Origin: Bacteroidales bacterium
GTDB lineage: Bacteria; Bacteroidota; Bacteroidia; Bacteroidales; F082
Direction: 5' to 3'
DNA: 36,246 bases
Assembly: GCA_024400395.1 (NCBI GenBank)
Contig: JAKSMW010000021.1
Location: forward strand, 1-36,246
Part shown: positions 16,366 through 24,109 of the stretch, one piece after another
How positions within the stretch are numbered: the stretch's first letter is position 1
Layout of the letters: every line of letters begins with the position of its first letter
Made by a program: the position numbers and the translations under genes
The notes under the pieces: generated by a model
What the model saw: the letters and a program-made list of their open reading frames with translations, nothing else
The model's database searches: none
Told to the model about the DNA's origin: nothing

Positions 16366-17367
16366 ATGCCCAAAGACAACATTATCAAGCTGTTCGATTC
16401 ATTCAACAGCAAGAGGATCATGATAATCGGAGACGTGATGCTCGACTTGTACCTCAACGGGAAGGTCGAGCGCATCTCTCCGGAGGCGCCCGTGCCTATT
16501 GTGGCGGTGAAAGACCGTTTCATGCGTCTCGGTGGCGCGGCAAACGTGGCGCAGAACATCAAGGCGATGGGTGCGGAGGCCATTCTGTGCTCGATAATCG
16601 GTGACGACAGCAAGTCGTTGGATTTCATGAAGTTGCTTGACAGCCACGAGCTGCCCAAAAACGGCATCGTGAAAAGCAAGCACCGTCGCACCACCGCGAA
16701 ATACCGCATCATCGGGAACAACGCACAGATGCTCAGGGTTGACGAAGAAGACACCGACAATCTCTCTGAAGAAGAATACATCGCGCTCTGCAACAAGATC
16801 GATGAGATTCTGAAAACCGAGAAAATCGACGGCATAATACTTCAGGATTACAACAAAGGTGTACTCACCGAACAACTGATAAGACACGCCATTTCGGTCG
16901 CCAACGAGAACAACATCCCTGTCGGCGTTGACCCGAAGAAAAACAATTTCTTGGCATACAAGAACTGCACCTTTTTCAAGCCGAACCTGAAAGAGCTCAG
17001 GGAAGGCATCAACATCGATTTCAAGACCGACACCGTTGAAGGCATTTTGGTCGGCGTGACAGCTTTGCAGGACAGGCTGCAATGCCGTTTTGTGATGAAC
17101 ACCTTGTCGGAAAGAGGCGTGCTGATTCAGGAAAAAAACGGAGGCGTGGCGCAGCACTGGCACATTCCGGCACATCTTCGAAAAATCGCCGATGTATCGG
17201 GGGCGGGCGACACCGTGTTGGGCGTGGCCATGTTATGTCTTGTATGTCAACAAGATGCATACAGCATTGCCGCCATCTCGAACCTCGCGGGCGGTTTGGT
17301 GTGCGAAGAAATCGGCGCAGTGCCGGTCAACAAAGAACGTTTGTTGGCAGAAACGGAAAAAATATAA
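16366..17367 (+). CDS. D-glycero-beta-D-manno-heptose-7-phosphate kinase (HldA/RfaE1-type)
   Basis: A 333-residue PfkB-family kinase. It matches the kinase domain of HldE: G-D-V-M-L-D-L-Y near residue 23, E-R-I-S-P-E-A-P-V-P-I near 36, G-G-A-A-N-V-A-Q-N near 57, Y-N-K-G-V-L-T near 162 and the anion-hole motif D-V-S-G-A-G-D-T starting at residue 276, with the catalytic aspartate. The nucleotidyltransferase half of the bifunctional enzyme is absent, so the adenylyl- or guanylyltransferase must be encoded elsewhere. It phosphorylates heptose-7-phosphate for ADP- or GDP-heptose used in surface glycans. A different PfkB sugar kinase is the alternative. It follows the aminotransferase with a 1-base gap and precedes porT by 30 bases. 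Confidence 0.85.
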   Translation: MPKDNIIKLFDSFNSKRIMIIGDVMLDLYLNGKVERISPEAPVPIVAVKDRFMRLGGAANVAQNIKAMGAEAILCSIIGDDSKSLDFMKLLDSHELPKNGIVKSKHRRTTAKYRIIGNNAQMLRVDEEDTDNLSEEEYIALCNKIDEILKTEKIDGIILQDYNKGVLTEQLIRHAISVANENNIPVGVDPKKNNFLAYKNCTFFKPNLKELREGINIDFKTDTVEGILVGVTALQDRLQCRFVMNTLSERGVLIQEKNGGVAQHWHIPAHLRKIADVSGAGDTVLGVAMLCLVCQQDAYSIAAISNLAGGLVCEEIGAVPVNKERLLAETEKI

Positions 17368-17397
17368 TAACTTCGAGTTATTTGCGTTAAGCAACTT

Positions 17398-18222
17398 ATG
17401 AGATTCAGATTTAAGTCAATAGGTAAAGTCATCGCGATAGCGGCCATTCTGTTTGTGCTGCCCCAAAACCTTAGGGCGCAGAGGCAACCGAACAGGCTGC
17501 CCAACTACGACAATCAGTTGTATCACTTCGGCTTCATATTGGCTTTCAACCAGATGTCGTTTAACATCAATTACATCGAAGACTATCAGTTGCAGCCGTA
17601 TTCAGGAGCGATGTCGAACAATGCGTGGGACCAAAACTGGAACGAAAACTACACGTATTATGTAGCGGGCGTGTCGTGTGTCCCGTCGCCGGGTTTCACC
17701 GTCGGCATCGTCGGGAACCTCAGGCTTGGCAGATACTTCGACCTGCGTTTAGTTCCGTCGTTGAGTTTCGGACGCCGTGACCTCGTATATTATATGTACA
17801 GTCCCGACCTCAAAGACAGTCCCAGAACCGACAATGGTTTCTACATCATCCAGGCCGGAAACTCCATGTGGGACGCTGTTGTGATTGAGCTGCCGCTTCA
17901 CGTAAAATACAGGTCAAAGAGATACAACAACTTCGCCGCATACCTTATCGGCGGCGGAAACCTGAAGTTTGACGCCACCGGCAGGAAAAACACAAATAAG
18001 ACCGACAGCAACCAAATCATCAAGGTGAAAACAAAACTGCTGGATTTCGCAGCCGAGATCGGCGCCGGCGTTGACTTCTACAACAACTATTTCAAGTTCG
18101 GAATCGAGGTGAAAATGAGCTGGGGATTGGTCAATATTTTGGAAAAAGAAAACCAAATTCTTGACAGCAGTTTCGACAAATTACGTAACAACACGTTCCA
18201 AATCTCCTTGACCTTTGAATAA
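17398..18222 (+). CDS. porT: Type IX secretion system protein PorT/SprT
   Basis: A 274-residue outer-membrane beta-barrel protein with a signal peptide (I-A-I-A-A-I-L-F-V-L-P, cleavage after L-R-A). Conserved PorT blocks are visible: N-Y-D-N-Q-L-Y-H-F-G-F-I-L-A-F-N near residue 35, S-P-G-F-T-V-G-I-V-G-N-L-R-L near 98, Y-F-D-L-R-L-V-P-S-L-S-F-G near 114, E-L-P-L-H-V-K-Y-R-S-K-R near 164, E-I-G-A-G-V-D-F-Y near 220, and the terminal I-S-L-T-F-E with the C-terminal Phe usual for outer-membrane barrels. PorT is required for secretion of CTD-bearing cargo through the T9SS. This matches the CTD protein encoded at 26-32 kb. A generic PorT-family porin is less likely given the whole-length match. Confidence 0.88.
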   Translation: MRFRFKSIGKVIAIAAILFVLPQNLRAQRQPNRLPNYDNQLYHFGFILAFNQMSFNINYIEDYQLQPYSGAMSNNAWDQNWNENYTYYVAGVSCVPSPGFTVGIVGNLRLGRYFDLRLVPSLSFGRRDLVYYMYSPDLKDSPRTDNGFYIIQAGNSMWDAVVIELPLHVKYRSKRYNNFAAYLIGGGNLKFDATGRKNTNKTDSNQIIKVKTKLLDFAAEIGAGVDFYNNYFKFGIEVKMSWGLVNILEKENQILDSSFDKLRNNTFQISLTFE

Positions 18223-18299
18223 AAAAGAGAATAAATCCATCACAACCAATTAAATTACAATAATTTACAAAATTTTTAAAAAATTTGTTTTTTTTATTT

Positions 18300-18326
18300 T
18301 TTGTATCAAAAATTATTGTACCTTTG
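18300..18326 (+). promoter_or_regulatory. Promoter of the tRNA-Glu pair
   Basis: TTTG (18300-18303) and a perfect TACCTTTG (18319-18326) with a 15-base spacer, slightly short. The first tRNA begins 15 bases after the -7 box, so transcription starts just before its 5' end. The A/T-rich stretch 18223-18299 holds nothing else recognisable. Confidence 0.6.
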
Positions 18327-18341
18327 CAGCGCAAAAATGAC

Positions 18342-18415
18342 GGTCTCTTCGTCTAGTCTGGTTAGGACGTCAGGTTTTCATCCTGGTAACTCGGGTTCAA
18401 ATCCCGGAGAGACTA
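18342..18415 (+). tRNA. tRNA-Glu (UUC), copy 1
   Basis: The cloverleaf can be folded by hand. The acceptor stem GGTCTCT pairs with AGAGACT (one G-U), with discriminator A. The anticodon stem TCAGG/CCTGG closes the loop TTTTCAT, giving anticodon TTC. The T loop is TTCAAAT. The 3' CCA is not encoded. Confidence 0.95.
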
Positions 18416-18445
18416 CAAGTGAGGTGGAAGTGGATAGATGTAAGG

Positions 18446-18519
18446 GGTCTCTTCGTCTAGTCTGGTTAGGACGTCAGGTTTTCATCCTGGTAACTCGGGT
18501 TCAAATCCCGGAGAGACTA
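18446..18519 (+). tRNA. tRNA-Glu (UUC), copy 2
   Basis: Identical over all 74 bases to copy 1 and separated from it by 30 bases; anticodon TTC. The pair probably forms one precursor transcript from the promoter at 18300-18326. Confidence 0.95.
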
Positions 18520-18607
18520 CAAAATATAACGAATATTGAATTCAGAAGACAGAAGTTTTAGCTTAAGGCGATGACGTTTGTTTTCTGTTTTTGTATGTAA
18601 ACATTTG

Positions 18608-19279
18608 ATGCCGAAAGATTTATCTCACATAGATGACAAATATGGCAAGGGGCTTCCGTCTTTTGTCGTGCTTTTGTTCCTCGTTCTCGTTCCGTTGAGC
18701 AGAGCAGAAGCCCAAGGTCTCGACCAACTACATTTCGGCATGAGACTTGGTCTCGACATGTCAACACTCACAGGCATAGAAGATGCCGGCATGGAGTTAG
18801 GGTTCGCGGCCGGAGCCGGAGCCAAATATGAGTTATCAGAAAACAGCAGCGTATTGACAGAGTTGCTTTATTCGACAGGCGGGAAAAGCTCAAGCATCAC
18901 GGTCTCCAATTTCAAGGACAACCTTAAGATTTACGACAAGATTCACCTTCACTATCTAAAGATTCCTGTTGTATATCAATATTATTTCACGGATATATTA
19001 GGCCTTGAAATCGGACCACAGTTAGGCTTTTGCCTCGGCGGGAAAAAGAAAACAAGAACCGGCAACGAAGACTGGTCGGCGGTGAGACTCACTTCTGACG
19101 ACTATCACGTCTTCGATTTCGGAATACTCACAGGCATATACACAAACAATTTAACCTCCGAGAACGACTTCATCGTGAGTCTGCGTGCCTATTTCGGCTT
19201 CACAAACGTGATGAAAGACGAAGACGGAAACAAAAACATCTGCATACAACTCGGAATCGCATACATTATCGGAAAGTAA
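18608..19279 (+). CDS. Outer-membrane beta-barrel protein (PorT-family fold)
   Basis: A protein of about 223 residues. The start is taken at ATG 18608, but the hydrophobic signal segment (F-V-V-L-L-F-L-V-L-V-P-L) begins only at about residue 19, after a polar stretch. Cleavage is likely after A-E-A. The mature part is typical of the outer-membrane beta-barrel 2 family: F-G-M-R-L-G-L-D-M-S-T-L, G-F-A-A-G-A-G-A-K-Y-E, the Y-L-K-I-P-V-V-Y-Q-Y-Y block near residue 115 and L-G-L-E-I-G-P-Q-L-G-F. Alternating hydrophobic strands fit an eight-stranded barrel. Function is unknown. It lies 5 bases before the lipoate ligase gene, so the two are probably co-transcribed. Confidence 0.78.
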   Translation: MPKDLSHIDDKYGKGLPSFVVLLFLVLVPLSRAEAQGLDQLHFGMRLGLDMSTLTGIEDAGMELGFAAGAGAKYELSENSSVLTELLYSTGGKSSSITVSNFKDNLKIYDKIHLHYLKIPVVYQYYFTDILGLEIGPQLGFCLGGKKKTRTGNEDWSAVRLTSDDYHVFDFGILTGIYTNNLTSENDFIVSLRAYFGFTNVMKDEDGNKNICIQLGIAYIIGK

Positions 19280-19284
19280 TTTTC

Positions 19285-20241
19285 ATGAAACACACAACAC
19301 AGTTAATCATTGGCAATCAATACAATCCGCATTTAAATTTAGCTGTCGAAAGCTCGTTGCTGAACGACGGTGACGACGATACAGTAACGATGTTTCTCTG
19401 GAAAAACCAGCAGACCGTCGTCTATGGCTACAACCAGAATCCGTTCACGGAATGCAATGTCGAGCTTTTGCTGAGCGAAGGCGGGTATGCGGCGCGGCGC
19501 AGGACAGGCGGCGGCGCGGTTTATCACGACCTCGGCAACTTAAACTTCTCATTCGTGGCGCACAAAGACAATTATGACGTCAGGAAACAGCTGAAAGTCA
19601 TACAGACCGCACTCGGACACTTGGGTTTGGAAACCGAAATTTCAGGCAGGAACGACCTCACCTTTGACGGACGCAAATTCTCCGGGAACGCTTTCGGGTT
19701 CTACAAGGAACGCAGGCTTCATCATGGCACAATCCTAATCAAAACCGACACGGAAAGACTAACGAAATATCTAAAGGTCAACCCGGCGAAGCTTCAGAAA
19801 CACGGCGTGAAATCGGTGGCGAGCAGGATAATAAATCTTTCGGAAGTCGTTGACATAACGTCAGATACGATAATCCCGTATCTCACAAGAGCTTTCGAGG
19901 AGGTCTATGAAACGAAGCCCGAAATCATTGACTTCAACAAGCTGCTCACCGACAATGTATTGAAGACAAGGGATTTGTTTGAAAGTGAAGAATACCTTTT
20001 CGGGAAATGGCGCAACTTCCATGCGAAGAGAAGCGCGCAGTTTGAATGGGGGCTTGTTGAGATTGACTTGAATATCAACGAAGGGAAAGGGATCATAGAC
20101 AAAATCTCCATCGCCTCCGACGGCCTTGACCCCGAACTGATTGAAGAGACGGAACGTCTTCTGACAGGAGCGAGCATCAAAGAGAAACCGCATTTCGGAG
20201 GGAACAAAGTGGCGGAAGACATCGCGGGGTTGATATATTAA
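19285..20241 (+). CDS. lplA: Lipoate-protein ligase A
   Basis: A 318-residue lipoate-protein ligase. It activates free lipoate with ATP and attaches it to the E2 subunits of 2-oxoacid dehydrogenases and to GcvH. The binding loop R-R-R-T-G-G-G-A-V-Y-H-D is near residues 71-82, followed by N-L-N-F-S-F. The conserved lysine is K131 in G-R-K-F-S-G-N-A-F. The C-terminal accessory domain (about 245-318) is present, as in bacterial LplA of the E. coli type. It is the last plus-strand gene before the repeat-rich gap and converges on the fimbrillin-like lipoprotein. Confidence 0.93.
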   Translation: MKHTTQLIIGNQYNPHLNLAVESSLLNDGDDDTVTMFLWKNQQTVVYGYNQNPFTECNVELLLSEGGYAARRRTGGGAVYHDLGNLNFSFVAHKDNYDVRKQLKVIQTALGHLGLETEISGRNDLTFDGRKFSGNAFGFYKERRLHHGTILIKTDTERLTKYLKVNPAKLQKHGVKSVASRIINLSEVVDITSDTIIPYLTRAFEEVYETKPEIIDFNKLLTDNVLKTRDLFESEEYLFGKWRNFHAKRSAQFEWGLVEIDLNINEGKGIIDKISIASDGLDPELIEETERLLTGASIKEKPHFGGNKVAEDIAGLIY

Positions 20242-20254
20242 CCGCATTAATATT

Positions 20255-20423
20255 CACCACGAATCACACGAATAGCACGAGTTTCTCACCACGAATCTAA
20301 CGAATCACACGAATGTTTGACAACGGTCAACGGAAGCTGGCGCATGAGGGATTGTCTTCCTCATGCGCCAGCCACTTTTAACTTTATGAACTTTCACCAC
20401 GAATTACACAAATCTAACGAATT
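20255..20423 (+). repeat. Degenerate CACGAAT-type intergenic repeats
   Basis: Short units of the form CACCACGAAT, CACACGAAT and CTAACGAAT recur at 20255-20314 and again at 20395-20423, on either side of a perfect inverted repeat. No open frame covers them. Similar text is dispersed between genes in some Bacteroidota genomes (recollection, not searched). Confidence 0.7.
20336..20372 (+). terminator. Long perfect hairpin downstream of lplA
   Basis: GCTGGCGCATGAGG (20336-20349) pairs over all 14 bases with CCTCATGCGCCAGC (20359-20372), loop 9 bases. CACTTTTAACTTT follows. It may end the lplA transcript about 95 bases after its stop or be a dispersed palindromic element. Confidence 0.55.
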
Positions 20424-20452
20424 GCATGCCCCATCTCTACTCCACTCTCAAA

Positions 20453-20494
20453 ACTAAAGACTAAAAACTAAAGACTAAAAACTAAAGACTAAAA
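20453..20494 (+). repeat. Three perfect tandem copies of a 14-base unit
   Basis: ACTAAAGACTAAAA occurs three times without change at 20453, 20467 and 20481, just before the terminator of the minus-strand lipoprotein gene. Confidence 0.9.
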
Positions 20495-20499
20495 AGGAA

Positions 20500-20523
20500 A
20501 AGCCCCACTTTTTCGTGAGGCTT
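20500..20523 (-). terminator. Terminator of the fimbrillin-like lipoprotein gene
   Basis: On the minus strand AAGCCTCAC (20523-20515) pairs with GTGGGGCTT (20508-20500) with one G-U pair and a 6-base loop, followed by TTCCTTTTTAG. The gene's stop codon is about 60 bases upstream. Confidence 0.82.
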
Positions 20524-20581
20524 CCCTTTGTTAAATATCCTGTCCTCTCCCGTAGGAAAGATAAATTCTGCAAGAGAACCG

Positions 20582-22021
20582 CTACTGGGCCAGACGCACG
20601 AGGCGAACGGCGATTCCGCAGTTCCGATTGTCGAAGTTCGTGCGCACTTCGTCCGAATTGAAGTACATGCGGCCCGCGAAGCCCGACGCACCGGGAGTAC
20701 TCGACCAGTAGTAGCCGTGCGAACCGACAACGCCCACGCTCGTACTGATGCGGTAGCCTGTGGCAGGGAGGAAGACAGCGTCGTAGTTGTCGAGGGCATC
20801 CGTCGAAGTTATGTTGTCCAGCACTCCTGACGGATTCTCCGTGCCGTCGGGAAGGATGACAAGACCTTTTATACCGCTCCCAAGATCTTTCCAAGCACGC
20901 AGGCTTGAGGCGTTGGCGCGGTTTGGAGAGGCTGTTCCAAGCAGATAGCTCCACTCGTCTTTCGTGAGAGTGCGCCATGTGCCGTCAGCCTCACCGTACA
21001 CTTGGAAATCAGAGGTCTCCGTGAAGAACACGTCACTTATTTCCGATATACTAAATGAATAGTTCGCCGCATACGGCTCTTTGTTTTTTGTCTGCCAGTC
21101 TATGGTATTGCTCCATAAGAAATGGTTCACGTGGTTTGCGTCCCAAGCGCCATCGGAAGCCGGCGTGGTGCTCCACTGGTTCGCCTCAAAATAGAACGCC
21201 TTCACCTCTGGTTTTGCGCCATCTTCTGTGCCATACCACAGGTTGCCCGGCGAGAACTCCACCTTGGTGGTTGACGAAACGCTGAACACCGGCGGCGTAA
21301 TCACTATCGCATCGCCGGTCGATACCCCTTCAGCATTTTTTGTATAGAATGTGTTGGCTTTAAGTTCCCATCCGGTGCGACTTGCAACCTTACCGTTGCC
21401 GCTGAATTTGTATGTTTTTCCAGCTGGAGTTTCATCAACTTTAACTGCGACATACAATGCTTTTGAAGCTTCATCATTCTTCACGCCTTCAACGCTCGCG
21501 ACTACAGTTTCTTCGGTCTTGATCTTGATGGTGACTTTAGTGCCTCCTTCCGTGCCGAGTGCGCTCAAGTCGAGCTTAAGCACCGCGTGAGGCATTTTCA
21601 TTAGAACGGTCCCGTAATCTCCATCAGACCTGTATTCTAATTCTTCTGACTTCAGCAACACGGCATCGTTCAGCTTGCCTGTCTGTTCCTTGAAGTCTTC
21701 TTTGTAGTTCGCGCCATGGAATGTGAACGTGATGTTCCCTGTAGTTTCATTTATGTAACCTTCAAAGATGCCGTTGTCTGGATCTTTGCAGATTAATGTG
21801 CCGATTGATTCATCACCTTGATTGACATAGAGTTTGTCACCTTCTTTCCATTTGAGACCCGCGCCGACCTGCTCGAGCTTCGAGCCGCCGTTGTCCCACG
21901 ATGCGTTGAGCACCACATACTGTGTCTCGCCGGCGTTCAGCACCGGCATGTTAGGCTTCCTGCACTGTGACAGTCCCGCCACCAATGCGAACGCCGATAA
22001 TAACAATGATAACTTTTTCAT
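20582..22021 (-). CDS. Fimbrillin-like lipoprotein with C-terminal Fibrobacter-paralogous-type domain
   Basis: A protein of 479 residues. The signal peptide (K-K-L-S-L-L-L-S-A-F-A-L-V-A-G) leads to a cysteine at residue 20 (L-S-Q-C), a plausible though imperfect lipobox. Residues about 35-240 resemble fimbrillin-type domains (L-K-W-K-E-G-D-K-L-Y-V near 56, G-I-F-E-G-Y-I, M-P-H-A-V-L-K-L-D-L). Residues about 255-479 carry P-G-N-L-W-Y-G, T-K-D-E-W-S-Y-L-L, L-P-A-T-G-Y-R, G-Y-Y-W-S-S-T-P and R-N-C-G-I-A-V-R-L-V-R. These are marks of the C-type-lectin-like domain of the Fibrobacter succinogenes major paralogous family. It is probably surface-exposed and binds a ligand or forms part of a pilus tip; no ligand can be named. 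It is a single-gene unit with its own terminator. Confidence 0.78.
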   Translation of the reverse strand: MKKLSLLLSAFALVAGLSQCRKPNMPVLNAGETQYVVLNASWDNGGSKLEQVGAGLKWKEGDKLYVNQGDESIGTLICKDPDNGIFEGYINETTGNITFTFHGANYKEDFKEQTGKLNDAVLLKSEELEYRSDGDYGTVLMKMPHAVLKLDLSALGTEGGTKVTIKIKTEETVVASVEGVKNDEASKALYVAVKVDETPAGKTYKFSGNGKVASRTGWELKANTFYTKNAEGVSTGDAIVITPPVFSVSSTTKVEFSPGNLWYGTEDGAKPEVKAFYFEANQWSTTPASDGAWDANHVNHFLWSNTIDWQTKNKEPYAANYSFSISEISDVFFTETSDFQVYGEADGTWRTLTKDEWSYLLGTASPNRANASSLRAWKDLGSGIKGLVILPDGTENPSGVLDNITSTDALDNYDAVFLPATGYRISTSVGVVGSHGYYWSSTPGASGFAGRMYFNSDEVRTNFDNRNCGIAVRLVRLAQ

Positions 22022-22148
22022 TTTAGTTAAATTTAAAAATTCAATAATTTAATAATTCAAAGATTTAAAGATTTGAACCGCTTCATGCGTTTTCATGGCT
22101 TTAAAGCGAGCCGCTGCTGACGCTGATTTTCACCTGTTGCTGTACGCT

Positions 22149-22217
22149 CGCGGCGTAGCCGCTCTCTGTGACGAAGCCCGCGGCTTCGATTCTTGGGGCT
22201 TCGTAGCCCGTTTTTTT
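22149..22217 (+). ncRNA. Hairpin cluster ending in a plus-strand terminator; possible small RNA
   Basis: Three small stems follow each other: GCGGC/GCCGC (about 22150-22162), CGAAGCC (22172-22178) with GGCTTCG (22182-22188), and GGGCT (22196-22200) with AGCCC (22205-22209). The last is followed by G and seven Ts (22211-22217), a proper rho-independent terminator on the plus strand. The only gene upstream is on the other strand, so the terminator would end an unannotated transcript or a leader. No perfect phylum-type promoter was found in front. Confidence 0.35.
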
Positions 22218-22309
22218 GCTGATTTTTGTCTTCATTTTTTTAATTATTTATTAAAGTTGTTAAAGTCTTTAAAGTCGATTAATGTCATTAATGTCTTGAA
22301 AAAAGATCC

Positions 22310-22363
22310 CCTGAAACTCCTGAAACTCCTCAAATTCCTGAAACGCCTGAAACCACTGAAAAC
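22310..22363 (+). repeat. Six imperfect tandem copies of a 9-base unit
   Basis: CCTGAAACT repeats with period exactly 9 from 22310, with one to three changes in later copies. It is preceded at 22252-22297 by short direct repeats (TTTAAAGTC, ATTAATGTC). An open frame of 114 codons runs through, but its composition (L-K-L, L-K-F, L-K-R) only mirrors the repeat. The rest of the gap, 22364-22531, shows nothing recognisable. Confidence 0.75.
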
Positions 22364-22531
22364 GCCGGAAGCCCCTGACTTTCGGTCAGCGGCGGAATCG
22401 ATGTTTTCTCGTAAACTGTTGATAAATAATAAGTTATGAACAGGGGGTAATTACAATATCCCTATCCGCCGGATTCGGCAGACAGCAACCTTGCTCTTGA
22501 TATTGTGAATATACTTTTTTCATACCGGCGG

Positions 22532-22539
22532 CAAAAGTA
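22532..22539 (-). promoter_or_regulatory. Possible -7 element on the minus strand
   Basis: TACTTTTG on the minus strand (22539-22532) matches TAnnTTTG. Ten bases downstream is an ATG opening a 29-codon frame (22523-22434) that begins M-K-K-V-Y-S-Q-Y. No -33 element is seen and the peptide is not recognised. Confidence 0.35.
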
Positions 22540-22639
22540 CAACTTTTTTTATATGTGCGACATTTTTTTGAAATTTTTGGGGGAAAATTTTCGTCTCGCA
22601 GATTTCGCAGATATTTTTCAAAGATTTTCAAAAAAACAC

Positions 22640-22647
22640 TAATTTTG
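22640..22647 (+). promoter_or_regulatory. -7 element for miaB
   Basis: TAATTTTG (22640-22647) followed by GCAC; a TTTC at 22616-22619 may serve as a weak -33 element. The start codon is 47 bases downstream. Confidence 0.5.
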
Positions 22648-22693
22648 CACGTTTTTTCTTTAGGAACTTTTAAACTTCATAAACTTTAGACTG

Positions 22694-24109
22694 ATGAAAT
22701 ATTTTTTGCTGCCATTGGGCTGTCAGATGAACAGAAGCGACACGGAACGAGTGAGGACGGTGTTGCAGGGAATGGGTTTCAAGGAGACCGATAAGGAAGA
22801 AGAGGCCGCGATTTTGGGTGTCATCGCATGTTCAGTGCGACAGAAAGGCATCGACAAGGTCTATAGCCGCATCATGAAATGGAACGAGATGAAAGCGAGC
22901 CGCAACTGCATCACCTTCGTCTCCGGCTGCATACTTCCCGCCGACCGCGAACGTTTCGTCAAACTATTCGACCTCGTTTTCACGATGAACGAACTTCCGG
23001 ATTTGCCTGACATGATAAGACATTACGGGGTTGTGATGCCCGTCAACGGACAACCGTCAACGGACGATGAGACGGCGGTTAAGCAGATTAAACAGGTTCA
23101 CTTCACTGCACCTTATATTAATAATATGACACCGAAACGTTTCGAGAATATAAACCCGTCGGCGAACATGGACCGTTTCTGGGTCATCGAGCCGGACCAT
23201 CTCTCCGAGTTCGAGGCGTTCATCCCGATTCAGAACGGATGCAACAAGTTCTGCACCTACTGCGCGGTTCCATATACGAGAGGCCGCGAGGTATCAAGAA
23301 AATCCGAAGACATCCTGGCGGAGTTGAGATGCCTCGTCGAAAAAGGCTATAAGTCAATCACTTTGCTCGGACAGAACGTCAATTCCTACGGGCTCGACAA
23401 AAAAGGCGAAGAGATTAATTTCGCGGAGCTGTTGAGGCGCGTCGGGCAATACGGCGACGAGAGCGGCAAAGAGTTCTGGGTTTATTTCACGTCACCGCAC
23501 CCGCGCGACATGAGCGACGAGGTCATCGAGGTCATCTCGCAGTACAAGTGCCTGGCAAAGCAGATTCACATCCCGATACAGTCGGGCGACGATGCCATGC
23601 TTCAGCGCATGAACCGCAAGCACAACCTTGAGGCGTATCGTCATATCATCCAGACAATCAGAAGGTTACTGCCGACGGCGACGATATTCACCGACATCAT
23701 CGTGGGGTTCACGGGCGAGACGGAAGAGGAGTTCGAGAACACACGCAAGGCGATGGAGGAGTTCAAGTACAACATGGCTTACATTGCGCAGTACAGCGTG
23801 CGACCGGGAGCGGTGGCGTCAACGTGGGCCGACGATGTCCCGAAATCGAAGAAACGCGAGCGTTATCACATCCTGACAAACGAACTGATGAAACACTCTC
23901 TCGTTTATAATCAAGGACTTATCGGCCAGACACAGAAGATGCTCGTTTCAGGGTACGACAGGAAAAACGGCTATCTGACAGGACATACCGAAGGCAAAAT
24001 CGTCATCCGTTTCAAATCCACAGATAAAAAACTCATCGGCCGGATTGTGACGGTGAAGGTGACGAGCGCGACGGAGCTGTCAATCGAAGGAGAGCTTGTG
24101 GAGTTGTAA
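22694..24109 (+). CDS. miaB: tRNA-2-methylthio-N6-dimethylallyladenosine synthase
   Basis: A 471-residue radical-SAM methylthiotransferase that modifies A37 of tRNAs reading UNN codons. N-terminal MTTase domain cysteines are C10 (L-G-C-Q-M-N), C46 (A-C-S-V-R-Q) and C79 (S-G-C), which bind the auxiliary 4Fe-4S cluster. The radical-SAM motif is C183-N-K-F-C187-T-Y-C190 followed by A-V-P-Y-T-R-G-R-E, the MiaB-specific form. I-P-I-Q-S-G-D near 300 and F-T-D-I-I-V-G-F-T-G-E-T near 340 are typical. The TRAM domain closes the protein (about 405-471). The N-terminal third departs from the form I know from most Bacteroidales MiaB, with an insertion around residues 130-165. It is followed by mtaB after a repeat spacer. 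Confidence 0.9.
   Translation: MKYFLLPLGCQMNRSDTERVRTVLQGMGFKETDKEEEAAILGVIACSVRQKGIDKVYSRIMKWNEMKASRNCITFVSGCILPADRERFVKLFDLVFTMNELPDLPDMIRHYGVVMPVNGQPSTDDETAVKQIKQVHFTAPYINNMTPKRFENINPSANMDRFWVIEPDHLSEFEAFIPIQNGCNKFCTYCAVPYTRGREVSRKSEDILAELRCLVEKGYKSITLLGQNVNSYGLDKKGEEINFAELLRRVGQYGDESGKEFWVYFTSPHPRDMSDEVIEVISQYKCLAKQIHIPIQSGDDAMLQRMNRKHNLEAYRHIIQTIRRLLPTATIFTDIIVGFTGETEEEFENTRKAMEEFKYNMAYIAQYSVRPGAVASTWADDVPKSKKRERYHILTNELMKHSLVYNQGLIGQTQKMLVSGYDRKNGYLTGHTEGKIVIRFKSTDKKLIGRIVTVKVTSATELSIEGELVEL

Noticed and set aside
20475-20978. Minus-strand frames at the 3' end of the lipoprotein gene in other registers
   Set aside because: Arg/Ser-rich shadows overlapping the C-type-lectin-like domain and the terminator.
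22095-22439. 114-codon plus-strand frame
   Set aside because: It runs through hairpins, a terminator and 9-base repeats; its protein only mirrors the repeats.
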